Shown: positions 52,176 to 62,703 of the stretch, one piece after another
How positions within the stretch are numbered: the first letter of the stretch is position 1
Layout: each line of letters starts with the position of its first letter
DNA from: Emticicia oligotrophica DSM 17448
GTDB lineage: Bacteria; Bacteroidota; Bacteroidia; Cytophagales; Spirosomataceae
Length of the DNA: 64,000 nt
Assembly: GCF_000263195.1 (NCBI RefSeq)
Contig: NC_018748.1
Span: 1,426,001-1,490,000 of the forward strand
Reading direction: 5' to 3'
Translations under genes and position numbers: made by a program
The notes under the pieces: generated by a model
Told to the model about the DNA's origin: nothing
What the model saw: the letters and a program-made list of their open reading frames with translations, nothing else
Databases searched by the model: none

Positions 52176-52532
52176 CTATTTATAAAATATTTGTAACCAT
52201 ATCGACCGCGACATTCGGAACATCACTGGGGCAATCAAAACCGTGAATAGTAGATACCCTCCGATGTAGAGTTTCCAATCTATGCTTTCTTCAAAAAACA
52301 TATAATAGCTTACAAGTGCAATCACAAAAAAAGCGATATTAAACATATAACTTACATACATAGCTCCATAAAAAAAGCCTGTTTCTTTCTCATAACGAAG
52401 GCCACAATTCGGGCAATTTTCGTGCATTGCAGTAATTTTCCCAAAAGCATAAGGATTATTATTATTTTCAAATAAATCACCTTTATGGCATTTAGGACAT
52501 TTCATTTTAACGGTTGCTTCTAATTTATTCAT
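52176..52532 (-). CDS. DUF983 family membrane protein
   Basis: A 118-residue protein. An N-terminal zinc-ribbon-like region has two CxxC pairs (CPKCHKGDLFE and CPNCGLRYEKETGFFYGAMYVSYM). Two transmembrane segments follow (about 58-80 and 88-108). This is the standard DUF983 layout. Function unknown; some relatives sit near cytochrome oxidase genes, but none are here. It lies 48 nt downstream of a TauE/SafE transporter on the same strand, possibly in one transcript. Confidence 0.88.
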   Translation of the reverse strand: MNKLEATVKMKCPKCHKGDLFENNNNPYAFGKITAMHENCPNCGLRYEKETGFFYGAMYVSYMFNIAFFVIALVSYYMFFEESIDWKLYIGGYLLFTVLIAPVMFRMSRSIWLQIFYK

Positions 52533-52580
52533 TTTATGGCTCTCTCCGAAGGAGCTTTAAATAGTAAAAACTTTTAGAAT

Positions 52581-53375
52581 TTAGTGTAGAAATAGTTCCT
52601 TAATAATCACCCAGCAGCCTACCACCAAAACAAACCATCCGAAGGCGGGCTTTAAATGCTCACCATTTATTTTTTTAGATAAATATCCACCAGTTAGAAT
52701 TCCAGCAATGGTAAGAACTGCAAATTTCGTTAAAAAATACCAGTCGAGCGATACTCCTGCCGAAAAATCACCAATGGCACCAAAAATTGAATTGATGGTA
52801 ATAATCAATAAGGAAGTTCCAACCGCTTTTTTCATGGGTAATTTGGCAAAAACAACCATGGCTGGTATAATCATGAAGCCTCCTCCAGCACCCACAAAAC
52901 CCGTGAGGATTCCCACCAAAATTCCTTCTAAAAAAATCATCCAATAACTCACCTGATGCCCTACTTGCTCATTTGGTTTCTTATTGCTGCGTATCATCGA
53001 ATAAGAAGCCCCAATCATTAGCAAAGCAAAAAAGAGCATCACCAATAGATTTTTAGACAATATAAAATTAGCTGTTTGCCAAACAACTTCGGGAATTTCG
53101 TGCATGACAAACTTCCGCATCAAAAAGACCATGACAAAAGCAGGGAATGAAAAAAACAACCCCTTTTTTAAATCGACTAAGCCTTTTCTAAAATAATCTA
53201 TTGAACCTACTAGCGAAGTAATACCTACGATAAATAACGAATAGGTAGTTGCCATCGTAGGCGATATTTGGAGCACATATACCAAAACCGTAACGGTGAG
53301 TATTGAGCCCCCCGCCCCCACCAAACCCAATGTAATTCCAATAACAAAAGCTAATATAAACCCTATAATTTCCAT
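52581..53375 (-). CDS. TauE/SafE-family permease
   Basis: A 264-residue inner-membrane protein with about eight hydrophobic segments in two similar halves. The halves carry GLVGAGGSILTVTVLVYVL and the matching GFVGAGGGFMIIPAMVVFA, hallmark repeats of the TauE/SafE (sulfite exporter) family. Substrates in this family are sulfite, sulfonates or other organic anions; none can be chosen here. It is followed by the DUF983 gene. Confidence 0.9.
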   Translation of the reverse strand: MEIIGFILAFVIGITLGLVGAGGSILTVTVLVYVLQISPTMATTYSLFIVGITSLVGSIDYFRKGLVDLKKGLFFSFPAFVMVFLMRKFVMHEIPEVVWQTANFILSKNLLVMLFFALLMIGASYSMIRSNKKPNEQVGHQVSYWMIFLEGILVGILTGFVGAGGGFMIIPAMVVFAKLPMKKAVGTSLLIITINSIFGAIGDFSAGVSLDWYFLTKFAVLTIAGILTGGYLSKKINGEHLKPAFGWFVLVVGCWVIIKELFLH

Positions 53376-53550
53376 AGATTTTAGTCGATATTCAATATTT
53401 CAGAATGCCGCAATTTAAAGAATTTAAAACTCTACTGATGGGTTTTAAGTGTATTTTAATTAATAAAAAATATGTCTATGATAAAATTTCACTAAAATCT
53501 ATGAATACAATAAATGATGCTTAAATTTGCTAAAAACCTACCGATATACT

Positions 53551-55164
53551 ATGCTAAAAAAAATTACACTTCTCCTAAGCTTAAGCAGTACTATTGTATT
53601 TGCTCAAATTGAAAAAGCTCCTAACCGTGCCGAAGGCGAATCAGCTAATCGCACTATTATTCGGGGTGTCACGCTCATCAATAGTACAGGGGCACCACCA
53701 ATGGGGCCAGTAGATATTGTTATCGAAAAAAATAAAATTGCCCAAATTAAGCAAGTAGGTTATCCGGGTGTACCGATTGACCCTAAAAGTCGCCCTAAAC
53801 TAAATGAGGGAGACAAAGAACTCGACTGCACAGGAATGTATCTGATGCCTGGGTTTATTGATATGCACGGACATATCGGTGGAAAATCACAAGGTACTCC
53901 AGCAGAATATGTATTCAAACTTTGGCTTGCTCACGGCATAACTACCATCCGTGACCCTTCGGCGGGCAATGGTTTAGATTGGACGCTCGACCAAAAACGC
54001 AGAAGTGAAAAAAATGAAATTACCGCTCCACGTATAAAAGCTTATACAGCTTTCGGTATGGGAAGCGATAAACCTATTACTACGCCTGAAGAAGCACGCC
54101 AGTGGGTAAGAGATAACGCAGCGAAAGGAGCTGACGGCATTAAGTTTTTTGGGGCTGAACCTGCTGTTTTCAGAGCTGCATTAGAAGAAAATAAGAAAAT
54201 AGGTCTTCGTTCGGCTTGTCATCATGCACAATTAGAGGTTGCACGCATGAATGTGTTGGCAACAGCGAAAGCTGGACTTACTTCGATGGAGCACTGGTAT
54301 GGTTTACCTGAGGCACTTTTTGATGACCGAACGCTGCAAAATTACCCTGCTGATTATAACTATAATAACGAACAAAATCGTTTTGAAGAGGCGGGTAAAT
54401 TATGGAAACAAGCTGCTGAACCGGGTTCTGAAAAATGGAATCAAGTGATGGATGAACTCATAAAAATAGATTTCACACTCGACCCAACTTTCAATATTTA
54501 CGAAGCGAATCGTGAGTTAATGCTTGCCCGAAGAGCCGAATGGCACGATGAATATACCTTACCATCAGTTTGGCGTTTTTATGGTCCAAGTCGCATCTCA
54601 CACGGTTCTTATTGGTTAAACTGGGGAACAGAGCAGGAAGTTGCTTGGAAAGAAAATTACCGTATTTGGATGCGTTTTGTGAATGAATATAAAAATAAAG
54701 GTGGCCGCGTGACGACAGGTTCTGACTCTGGCTTTATTTATCAACTTTATGGATTTGCTTATATTCGTGAGTTGGAGCTTTTGCGTGAAGCAGGTTTTCA
54801 TCCACTTGAGGTAATTCGTGCGGCTACAATTAAAGGTGCAGAAGCACTTGGTATGGCCGACCAAATTGGTTCGGTAGAAGTAGGAAAATTAGCCGACTTT
54901 GTGATTACAGAAGAAAATCCATTAGCTAACCTAAAAACACTTTATGGTACTGGAGCAATCAAAGTAAATGATAAAAATGAAGTGACAAGAGTAGGTGGTG
55001 TAAAATACACTGTTAAAGATGGGGTTGTTTACGATGCGAAGAAACTTTTAGCCGATGTACGCAAAATTGTAGCTGATGCTAAAGCTAAAGAAAACTTTGA
55101 GATTACTCAACCAGGAATGCCACAAAAGGGAGCTGCTAAAATGCAAGGAGCGGGCAAAAATTAA
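53551..55164 (+). CDS. secreted amidohydrolase
   Basis: About 537 residues from ATG 53551, with a signal peptide ending TIVFAQ. An in-frame TTG at 53527 lies upstream, but a TAAATTTG -7-like element at 53522-53529 and the signal peptide favour 53551. Metal-dependent amidohydrolase motifs: GMYLMPGFIDMHGHIG (first HxH), GADGIKFFGAEP (metal-bridging Lys), SACHHAQLEVA and TTGSDSGF (catalytic Asp). Ends with a basic, Ala/Gly-rich tail. Imidazolonepropionase-type and prolidase-type relatives exist; the substrate is unknown. Convergent with lon across a strong terminator. Confidence 0.87.
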   Translation: MLKKITLLLSLSSTIVFAQIEKAPNRAEGESANRTIIRGVTLINSTGAPPMGPVDIVIEKNKIAQIKQVGYPGVPIDPKSRPKLNEGDKELDCTGMYLMPGFIDMHGHIGGKSQGTPAEYVFKLWLAHGITTIRDPSAGNGLDWTLDQKRRSEKNEITAPRIKAYTAFGMGSDKPITTPEEARQWVRDNAAKGADGIKFFGAEPAVFRAALEENKKIGLRSACHHAQLEVARMNVLATAKAGLTSMEHWYGLPEALFDDRTLQNYPADYNYNNEQNRFEEAGKLWKQAAEPGSEKWNQVMDELIKIDFTLDPTFNIYEANRELMLARRAEWHDEYTLPSVWRFYGPSRISHGSYWLNWGTEQEVAWKENYRIWMRFVNEYKNKGGRVTTGSDSGFIYQLYGFAYIRELELLREAGFHPLEVIRAATIKGAEALGMADQIGSVEVGKLADFVITEENPLANLKTLYGTGAIKVNDKNEVTRVGGVKYTVKDGVVYDAKKLLADVRKIVADAKAKENFEITQPGMPQKGAAKMQGAGKN

Positions 55165-55187
55165 TCTCTATTGCTTATTTTTTATAG

Positions 55188-55227
55188 AAAAATACCCCTC
55201 AGGAAATTAACTTGAGGGGTATTTTTT
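55188..55227. terminator. bidirectional terminator between amidohydrolase gene and lon
   Basis: A 14-bp perfect stem (55188-55201 / 55213-55226, AAAAATACCCCTCA) flanked by A and T runs. Confidence 0.9.
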
Positions 55228-55252
55228 ATATTTACTAGCAAATAGCTTTATT

Positions 55253-57751
55253 TTATATAACAGCTACTTCCATAGGTGAAGAACTGGTTTCTTTCTTTTC
55301 TTCTGGTAAAATAAACTTCAATGGGTTAGCTACTTTTTCTTCCAAAAGTGCGATTTCAAGCACTTCCTCAACATAATCGACATAATGGAAAGTAAGTCCT
55401 TTTGTATATGCCTCGCCTACTTCTTCTACATCTTTGCGGTTTTTATAACACATGATGATATCTTTAATACCAGCACGTTTGGCAGCTAAGATTTTCTCTT
55501 TAATTCCACCCACAGGAAGCACTTTTCCACGAAGCGTAATCTCTCCTGTCATCGCCGTATTAGGCTTAATCTTTCTTTGGGTAAACATCGAAGCCATAGA
55601 GGTAAGCATCGTGATACCCGCCGATGGGCCATCTTTCGGAACAGCACCTTGCGGTACGTGAACGTGGAGGTCATAGTTTTGGAAAATTCTATAGTCTATA
55701 CCTAAATTATCAGCGTGTGATTTTAGGTAAGAAAGAGCTGTAATAGCCGACTCTTTCATTACATCTCCTAGCTGACCAGATAAAGTGAGTTGACCACGAC
55801 CACGGCTTAAACTCGATTCGATGAATAAAATATCTCCACCAACCGATGTCCACGCCAAACCAGTCACCACACCCGGTACCTCATTTCCTTCGTAGAGGTC
55901 TTTATCAAAGACTACTGCTCCAAGCATTTTTTCGATATGCTCTGGTTTAATAATTTTCGGGTAGTCTTCTCCTAAAGCAATCGACTTAGCCACTTTTCTA
56001 ACCAATGAGCCAATCTGCTGCTCTAATTTACGCACACCCGACTCACGCGTATAGCCTTCAATAATTTTCTGAATGGCTTTATCATCAACTTTCAAATCTT
56101 TCACTTTAATACCATGCTGCTCTAACTGCTTAGGTATTAAATGTTTACGAGCAATTTCTGTCTTTTCTTCTACTGTATAGCCCGAAATCTCAATAATTTC
56201 CATTCTATCTCTCAATGGGCCTTGAATAGTATCAAGCGAGTTGGCAGTAGCGATGAAAAGTACTTTCGAGAGGTCGAAATCTACTTCTAAGTAATTGTCT
56301 TTAAATGCATTATTTTGCTCTGGGTCAAGTACTTCAAGCAAAGCAGAAGAAGGGTCTCCACGGTGGTCACGATTCACTTTATCAATTTCATCTAAAACAA
56401 AAACTGGGTTCGATGATTTTGATTTCTGCAAATTCGTAATCAACTTTCCGGGCATTGCCCCAATGTATGTTTTGCGGTGTCCACGAATTTCTGCTTCATC
56501 GTGTAAACCACCAAGAGCCATACGCACATAATTACGCCCAAGAGCTTTAGCAATAGATTTCCCTAAAGAAGTTTTACCAACACCTGGAGGGCCATACAAG
56601 CATAAGATTGGAGCTTTCATATCATTTCTTAGCTTTAATACTGCTAAATATTCAATGATACGCTCTTTTACTTTTTCGAGGCCTGAGTGGTCAGAATCTA
56701 AGATTTTCTTCGCACGCTTTAAATCGAAATTATCTTTGGTATATTCACCCCAAGGTAAATCAACCATTGTTTCAGCATAATGCAACGACACCCCATATTC
56801 GGGCGACATTGAATTCATGCGAAGAATTTTATTCAGTTCTTTATTAAAGTGGTCGTTTACTTCCTTGGGCCATTTTTTCTTTGCACCCTTCGTACGCAGT
56901 TTTTCTACCTCTTGGTCTGGGGTTTCCATGCCCAATTCTTCCTGCAAAACTTTTATCTGCTGGCGTAAATAATATTCTTTTTGTTGTTGGTCAATATCAC
57001 TGCTAGCTTTATTCTGAATATCACGCTTAATTTCAAGTACCTGAATTTCCTTCATCATGTGTTCGAGCAACTTATGAGCTTGCTCTCCACCATCAAAAGT
57101 TTCTAACAATGCCTGTTTTTCGCTAATTTCAATATTGAGATTTGATGAGAGAAAATGCGTCAAAAAGCTTGGACTATCAATGTTATTAATAGCCATTTGT
57201 GCATCACGTGGAATATCGGGATTGAGATTTAAAATTTTGAAAGACGCATCTTTTAAACTCTGAATCAAAGCTTTAGTTTCTTTCTTTCTTACATTCGGAA
57301 AGCTCTCAGCTATATATTTAACATTAGCAATAAGATGTGGCTCTGTTTGCGTATATTCTAAAATCTGAAAACGACGTCGCCCCTGAATGATAACCGTTAC
57401 GTTACCATCGGGTAAAACTATCATCTTCAAAATATGAGCAATAGTACCAACCTTAAATAAATCCTCAGGAGTAGGTTCGTTTTGTGTTTGGCGTACTTGA
57501 GCCACTACGCCAACTGTTCGGTCAGTGCGGTAGGCTTTTTTCACCATTTTAATAAACTTCTGTCGAGTTACTGTTACCGGAATTACTATACCCGGAAATA
57601 GCACAGTATTACGTAAAGATAAAATAGGCAAATTAGCCGGTAAATTATCTTCATTTTCCATTACTTCTTCTGGCGAAGCAATTTCTATCATTTCAACGTT
57701 TTCAACGTCTTGTCTTGCCATTACGAGCTTTGAGATAAGTTCTCTATTCAT
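55253..57751 (-). CDS. lon: ATP-dependent protease Lon
   Basis: An 832-residue Lon (endopeptidase La), full length. The N-terminal LON substrate-binding domain (about 40-245) begins at [20 protein letters not shown] central coiled region leads to the AAA+ module with Walker [10 protein letters not shown] at 387-395. The C-terminal protease has the Ser-Lys dyad in [10 protein letters not shown] (Ser about 710) and GGIKEK (Lys about 753). It degrades misfolded and regulatory proteins in the cytoplasm, including many antitoxins, which is notable given the two toxin-antitoxin modules in this window. Single leftward gene. Confidence 0.97.
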   Translation of the reverse strand: MNRELISKLVMARQDVENVEMIEIASPEEVMENEDNLPANLPILSLRNTVLFPGIVIPVTVTRQKFIKMVKKAYRTDRTVGVVAQVRQTQNEPTPEDLFKVGTIAHILKMIVLPDGNVTVIIQGRRRFQILEYTQTEPHLIANVKYIAESFPNVRKKETKALIQSLKDASFKILNLNPDIPRDAQMAINNIDSPSFLTHFLSSNLNIEISEKQALLETFDGGEQAHKLLEHMMKEIQVLEIKRDIQNKASSDIDQQQKEYYLRQQIKVLQEELGMETPDQEVEKLRTKGAKKKWPKEVNDHFNKELNKILRMNSMSPEYGVSLHYAETMVDLPWGEYTKDNFDLKRAKKILDSDHSGLEKVKERIIEYLAVLKLRNDMKAPILCLYGPPGVGKTSLGKSIAKALGRNYVRMALGGLHDEAEIRGHRKTYIGAMPGKLITNLQKSKSSNPVFVLDEIDKVNRDHRGDPSSALLEVLDPEQNNAFKDNYLEVDFDLSKVLFIATANSLDTIQGPLRDRMEIIEISGYTVEEKTEIARKHLIPKQLEQHGIKVKDLKVDDKAIQKIIEGYTRESGVRKLEQQIGSLVRKVAKSIALGEDYPKIIKPEHIEKMLGAVVFDKDLYEGNEVPGVVTGLAWTSVGGDILFIESSLSRGRGQLTLSGQLGDVMKESAITALSYLKSHADNLGIDYRIFQNYDLHVHVPQGAVPKDGPSAGITMLTSMASMFTQRKIKPNTAMTGEITLRGKVLPVGGIKEKILAAKRAGIKDIIMCYKNRKDVEEVGEAYTKGLTFHYVDYVEEVLEIALLEEKVANPLKFILPEEKKETSSSPMEVAVI

Positions 57752-58157
57752 TCACCACTATATTTATTACCGTCGATTTGAAACTGACTCTATTGATTTG
57801 GCTGATTTAAGCAGTGGAGTCTTTATTATCGAATTTTTAGTACGGCGGCCGTTCTTTTTTAATCTTTATGCTAGTTGTTTATTCGGTCTTATTTGATAAT
57901 CAAGCTCTTAATCAAATAAATAGAAAATCTGTCACATTGTCATAGTGAATGTAAAAAACTTTTCTGACAATTAAAACATTTATTGGGAAATTTAATAGTT
58001 CAATACTTATGCCAAGGGCTTGGAGTATGGCAATTTGGCAGAGAAATATTATCTAATGGTCAATAGTTATATTTGTTTACATGATACTAATGTATTAAAT
58101 AAAAATCTTAGCCGTTCGGTATAATCTCTGTCATTATTTTAATTCAAAAATTAAACT
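57752..58157. other. intergenic region upstream of lon
   Basis: No gene is visible. It holds the lon promoter region. A 9-bp perfect inverted repeat (TTATTTGAT at 57889-57897, ATCAAATAA at 57911-57919) lies about 140 nt upstream of lon and could be an operator. The right part is the leader of the small gene at 58158. Confidence 0.4.
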
Positions 58158-58448
58158 ATGGTTTCATTCAGAAAAAGAATATTGATTAGTCTGTTACTAC
58201 TGTTTACGAGCATACTTAGTTTCTCTCAAGATAATACCACAATCTTTCACGAAGATAGCCTAAGGTATCTTCGTGATAATGGCATAATTAAGATGGGTTT
58301 TGGCAAAAGAATAGGAGAAACAATTAGTTATTTTGAGCGAAAATCCCAAGGAGAAAATCTCATCAATAACCACGATGCTGGTAGCTTCTATCAACAAAAA
58401 TTAAAAGTGTATCATTCTCAAACCAAACGCTCGTACCTAAATACTTAG
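58158..58448 (+). CDS. small secreted protein of unknown function
   Basis: A 96-residue protein with a clear signal peptide (basic KRILISLLLLFTSILSFSQ). The mature part of about 73 residues is polar, with HEDSLRYLRDNGIIKMGFGKRIGETI. No family recognised and no lipobox. It lies 144 nt upstream of the GH3/serine hydrolase gene on the same strand; a functional tie is not shown. Confidence 0.6.
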   Translation: MVSFRKRILISLLLLFTSILSFSQDNTTIFHEDSLRYLRDNGIIKMGFGKRIGETISYFERKSQGENLINNHDAGSFYQQKLKVYHSQTKRSYLNT

Positions 58449-58592
58449 CTATAAGTGTGAAATCATTTTCATTTTTCATCTACTATGCTCCCTGCTTAGA
58501 TTTAGTACAGGTTTTTTGGGGATTTTTTATTTACTTTGAATGATATAAACATAGGCTCACAAGAGAATTTCCTTATCAAACCTAAATAATTA

Positions 58593-61500
58593 ATGAAAAA
58601 AATATTCTTATCATTCTTCTTATTTTTTAGTGTCTTCGGAAGTTTTGCTCAAAAAGACCCTGATTTCTTGACCAATTACAATAAACGCTGGGTCGATTCG
58701 GTTTTTGCAACGCTAACTTTAGAAGAAAAAATCGGTCAATTACTCATGCCTCGTGGCAATACTTCAGGCAAGCCACACGATGTAGAAAAACTCAAACGTT
58801 GGGTAAAAGATAGTCGCATTGGGGGTATTGTGATGTTTGCCGCTCCGCCAACTATTCAAGCTCGCATCGTGAATGAATTGCAGGCATTATCGAAAGTACC
58901 ACTTCTGATAGGAATGGATTTAGAATGGGGGCTCGCTATGCGATTAGACAGCACCGTACGTTTCCCTTACCAAATGACACTTGGAGCTATGAAAGGCAAT
59001 GAAAAATTGCTATTTGATATGGGTGTGGAAGTTGCAAAACAATGTCGCCGAATGGGTGTGCATATTAATTATGCTCCTGTTGTTGATGTAAACATTAATC
59101 CAAATAACCCTGTGATCAACTTCCGCTCATTTGGTGAAAACCCTGTGGATGTTGCCAATAAGGCTCTTGCATATATGCAAGGTATGAATAGCCAAAATTT
59201 ACTGACGTCAGCCAAACACTTTCCAGGGCATGGCGATACAGGTGTTGATTCTCACTTCGATTTACCACTCATTCCACATGACCGCAAACGATTGAATGAA
59301 GTAGAATTTTATCCTTACAAAAAGCTTATAGAGAATGGTTTGAGCGGTATCATGACTTCTCACTTGAGTGTTCCGATACTAGATACAACCAAAAATTTGG
59401 CAGCTACTTTCTCGAAAAAAATCGTAACAGATGTTTTGCGTAAAGACCTCAATTTCAAGGGTTTGACCTTTACTGATGCGATGGATATGCAGGGAGCGAT
59501 TAAGTATTTCTCAAAAGGAGAAGCTAATGTCAGAGCCGTTTTAGCAGGAAATGATATTCTCGAAACTTTTGAAGATGCCGAAGGAGCAATTGCAGCCATC
59601 AAAACGGCTTTGGCAAATAAAGAAATTTCGATGGAAGAAATTGATTTCAGAGTAAGAAAAATCTTAATGGCTAAATCGTGGGTTGGTTTAGATAAATATC
59701 GTCCGACAGAACTTAACAATTTACTTTTAGATTTGAATACAATCCAATCTGATTTATTGAATCGTCAGTTGGCAGAAGCAAGCATTACTTTGGTTAAAAA
59801 CAATGATAAAATTCTACCAATTAAAGATTTAACTCAGAAAATTGCTACCGTTTCAATTGATGCCATACAACCAACGGCTTTCCAAAAAATGACCGATAAT
59901 TACACGACTATCGACCATTTTATATTACCGCCTAACGCTGCTGATTCGAGTATTAATAAAGTTTTAGAACAGGTAAAAAATTACGATTTGATTTTGGTCG
60001 GATTACACCTTAATAACATTCGTCCAGCGGCAAAATATGGTATTACAGATGGCAATAAAAAAGCTTTAAAAGCCCTTACAAATACAGGTAAAGCCATCAC
60101 TACGATTTTCGGGAATCCGTATACTTTAGATAAGTTTGATGATTTAGAAAAGTCTAAAGCTATCGTAATGGCCTATCAATTAACCAATTACATGGAAGAG
60201 GCCGCTGCTCAAGCTATTTTTGGTGCGATTCCGATGGTTGGAAAACTTCCTGTTTCGGTAAATAGCACTTACAGAATTGATATGGGAGAAAATACCCAAG
60301 CGATGGGCCGTTTGGCCTATGGTATTCCAGAGATGGTTGGCCTCAATGGCATCGAACTTAATAGTAGAATTGATTCTGTGATTAACCTTGGTCTCCGTGA
60401 AAAAGCTTATCCTGGAGCAACCATGGAGATTGCGAAAGATGGCCGTGTGATTTACCAAAAGGCATTTGGGTATCATACTTACGAAGCCGCTCAGAATAGT
60501 AACAATGTAACAACCACAGATAATAAATTTAAAGCCGATAGCAAAAATGATGTAATGGATGAAGCCGTGAAAAAATCGGCGATTGCCAACAACGCTCAAA
60601 ACGCCACTAAAGGCACTAAAGGGGCTGTTCGTCTGACCGACCTTTACGATCTTGCTTCAGTTACAAAAGTAAGTACTTCTGCCTTGGCCGTTATGCAATT
60701 AATGAGTGAAGGAAAGTTTGATTTAGACAAAACATTCAAAGATTATTATCCAGAATTTGCTGATGGTAATAAAGCAAATTTACGATTCCGTGATATGCTT
60801 ACGCACAAATCAGGTTTGAAAGCCTGGATTCCATTTTGGATGGATTGTATAGACTCTGTCAAAACGGTGAAAAGTAGTGTTGTTTTCAAAGAAAAATATG
60901 CTTCACAATACAAAAAGAAGCTATTTATGAGCAAGAAAAAATACAACCTGATTATTGCAAAAGCTATCAAAGAAAATAAAACACTTTGGAAAGATTGCCT
61001 TTCGCCAAAAACATTGGTTTGGAAACCAAACACGCTCTCTACCAAACAAAATGCTGATTATACCGTACAAGTAGCTGACTCGCTATGGCTACACAAAGAT
61101 TATAGAAAAGTAATTTTTGATGCCATCGAAAATTCTCCAGTAAAACCAGAACAAGGATACGTTTACAGTGATTTACACTATTACACCTATCCTACATTTA
61201 TCGCAAACATTGTGGGCATGCCTTGGGAAGATTATCTGAAGAAAACCTACAAGCAAATGGGAGCAAACTCACTAACATATAATCCTCTACGTTTTTATTC
61301 GAGAGAACAAATTGTACCAAGTGAGCGTGATACACTTTTCAGAAAAACCCTTATTCATGGACGTGTGCATGATGAAGGAGCAGGATTGTTAGATGGTATC
61401 TCTGGGCACGCTGGTCTTTTCGGGAATGTCAATGACCTTACAAAATTGATGCAGATGTATTTACAAAAAGGGTATTATGGTGGGAAACAATTCATCAAAC

Positions 61501-61799
61501 CAGAAGTAATTGCCGAGTGTACAAAATACCAATTCCCAGAAATTAAAAACCGTCGTGCGATTGCTTTTGATAAATTAGATTTTAATCCAAAAGTAGGAAA
61601 TGGGCCAACCTTGGCTTCACCTCAAAGCTACGGACACTCAGGCTTCACGGGTACATTTGTTTGGGTAGAACCAAAGTATAACTTTGTTTATACATTCCTA
61701 TCCAATCGAGTATATCCAACGCGTGATAATACTAAGATAAGTTCGCTTAATATTCGCACCGAAGTAGGCGACCAGATTTACAAAATGCTTCAGAAGTAA
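58593..61799 (+). CDS. GH3 beta-N-acetylglucosaminidase / serine beta-lactamase-type hydrolase fusion
   Basis: A 1,068-residue two-enzyme protein with a signal peptide (ending GSFAQK). Residues about 30-370 form a NagZ-like GH3 domain with KHFPGHGDTGVDSHFDLPLI (about 208-227), including the His and Asp used in catalysis, and MTSHLSVP. About 370-580 is the GH3 C-terminal domain. About 590-1068 is a class C beta-lactamase/penicillin-binding fold: S689-V-T-K692 (SxxK), a YSD (usual YxN position) at GYVYSDLHYY, and HSGFTGT. This fusion is known from Bacteroidota and is presumed to process peptidoglycan muropeptides in the periplasm. It has its own terminator. Confidence 0.9.
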   Translation: MKKIFLSFFLFFSVFGSFAQKDPDFLTNYNKRWVDSVFATLTLEEKIGQLLMPRGNTSGKPHDVEKLKRWVKDSRIGGIVMFAAPPTIQARIVNELQALSKVPLLIGMDLEWGLAMRLDSTVRFPYQMTLGAMKGNEKLLFDMGVEVAKQCRRMGVHINYAPVVDVNINPNNPVINFRSFGENPVDVANKALAYMQGMNSQNLLTSAKHFPGHGDTGVDSHFDLPLIPHDRKRLNEVEFYPYKKLIENGLSGIMTSHLSVPILDTTKNLAATFSKKIVTDVLRKDLNFKGLTFTDAMDMQGAIKYFSKGEANVRAVLAGNDILETFEDAEGAIAAIKTALANKEISMEEIDFRVRKILMAKSWVGLDKYRPTELNNLLLDLNTIQSDLLNRQLAEASITLVKNNDKILPIKDLTQKIATVSIDAIQPTAFQKMTDNYTTIDHFILPPNAADSSINKVLEQVKNYDLILVGLHLNNIRPAAKYGITDGNKKALKALTNTGKAITTIFGNPYTLDKFDDLEKSKAIVMAYQLTNYMEEAAAQAIFGAIPMVGKLPVSVNSTYRIDMGENTQAMGRLAYGIPEMVGLNGIELNSRIDSVINLGLREKAYPGATMEIAKDGRVIYQKAFGYHTYEAAQNSNNVTTTDNKFKADSKNDVMDEAVKKSAIANNAQNATKGTKGAVRLTDLYDLASVTKVSTSALAVMQLMSEGKFDLDKTFKDYYPEFADGNKANLRFRDMLTHKSGLKAWIPFWMDCIDSVKTVKSSVVFKEKYASQYKKKLFMSKKKYNLIIAKAIKENKTLWKDCLSPKTLVWKPNTLSTKQNADYTVQVADSLWLHKDYRKVIFDAIENSPVKPEQGYVYSDLHYYTYPTFIANIVGMPWEDYLKKTYKQMGANSLTYNPLRFYSREQIVPSERDTLFRKTLIHGRVHDEGAGLLDGISGHAGLFGNVNDLTKLMQMYLQKGYYGGKQFIKPEVIAECTKYQFPEIKNRRAIAFDKLDFNPKVGNGPTLASPQSYGHSGFTGTFVWVEPKYNFVYTFLSNRVYPTRDNTKISSLNIRTEVGDQIYKMLQK

Positions 61800-61800
61800 T

Positions 61801-61862
61801 ACAAGTCTCCAGACTTGTACAAGCACAAAAAAGGCTTAGAAGTTAATTTCTAAGCCTTTTTT
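61801..61862. terminator. palindrome plus bidirectional terminator between GH3 and ABC genes
   Basis: The terminator is a 15-bp stem (61827-61841 / 61848-61862) with A and T flanks. Directly before it, 61801-61818 is a palindromic hairpin (ACAAGTCT-CC-AGACTTGT) of unknown purpose. Confidence 0.85.
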
Positions 61863-61867
61863 ATTCA

Positions 61868-62620
61868 TTACTTTTCTCCCCTCATCAAGCTCAAGGCTCG
61901 ATTACAGAAAACAAACTCCTCTAATTCTGGAACAGTTGCTCCTAAAATTGTTTGACTATTGCCTTCCCAAAGTTTTTTGCCTTTATAGAGAAACATAATT
62001 TTATCACCTATCGAAAGTACTGAATTCATATCGTGCGTAATTACTACCGTCGTTATATTAAACTCATCTGTAATTTCTTTAATTAACTCATCTATTTTGA
62101 TTGAAGTTAAAGGGTCAAGACCCGAATTGGGTTCATCACAAAATAAGTATTTAGGATTCATTACAATTGCACGAGCAATACCTACACGCTTTTTCATTCC
62201 TCCCGAAATCTCCGAAGGCATTCTGCCACCTGTTCCTTCCAAACCTACTCTTTGTAAACAAAACTCCACACGGTCTTTTTTCTCGCCTGCTCCCATATTT
62301 GTGAGCATATCTAGCGGAAACTGAATATTTTCGTGAACGGTCTTTGAATCAAATAATGCACCGCCTTGAAAAAGCACCCCCATTTCTCGGCGAATATCTT
62401 TTTTATCCTCTTCATCGCCTATATAGAAATCTCTTCCATCGTATAAAGTACTGCCCGACTCCGGACGAACCAAATCGAGCATACATTTCAAAAGTACACT
62501 TTTTCCTGTTCCGCTGGCCCCAATGACTAAGCTGGTTTCACCTTTTTTAAACTCCCCACTCACATTATCTAAAACCACTCGACCATTGAAAGCTTTCGAT
62601 ATATTTTTTATTTCAATCAT
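61868..62620 (-). CDS. ABC transporter ATPase, MlaF-like
   Basis: A 250-residue nucleotide-binding subunit. Walker A GASGTGKS at 34-41, signature EISGGMKKRVGIARAI, Walker B YLFCDEPNSGLDP, and a TTVVITHDMNS H-loop. The SGGMKKRV signature and the MlaE-type permease encoded just upstream indicate the phospholipid/retrograde lipid (Mla/Mce) transport family. It powers lipid traffic between the membranes. The downstream MlaD/Mce substrate-binding gene, often adjacent, is not seen on this side. Spacing to the permease is 83 nt. Confidence 0.92.
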   Translation of the reverse strand: MIEIKNISKAFNGRVVLDNVSGEFKKGETSLVIGASGTGKSVLLKCMLDLVRPESGSTLYDGRDFYIGDEEDKKDIRREMGVLFQGGALFDSKTVHENIQFPLDMLTNMGAGEKKDRVEFCLQRVGLEGTGGRMPSEISGGMKKRVGIARAIVMNPKYLFCDEPNSGLDPLTSIKIDELIKEITDEFNITTVVITHDMNSVLSIGDKIMFLYKGKKLWEGNSQTILGATVPELEEFVFCNRALSLMRGEK

Positions 62621-62703
62621 TTGAAAAATAATCTAAAATGAAAAATGGATAATGAAGAATGAAAAAACATTCGCAGTTTAATCATTCGTTCAAGCGGTAG
62701 CTA

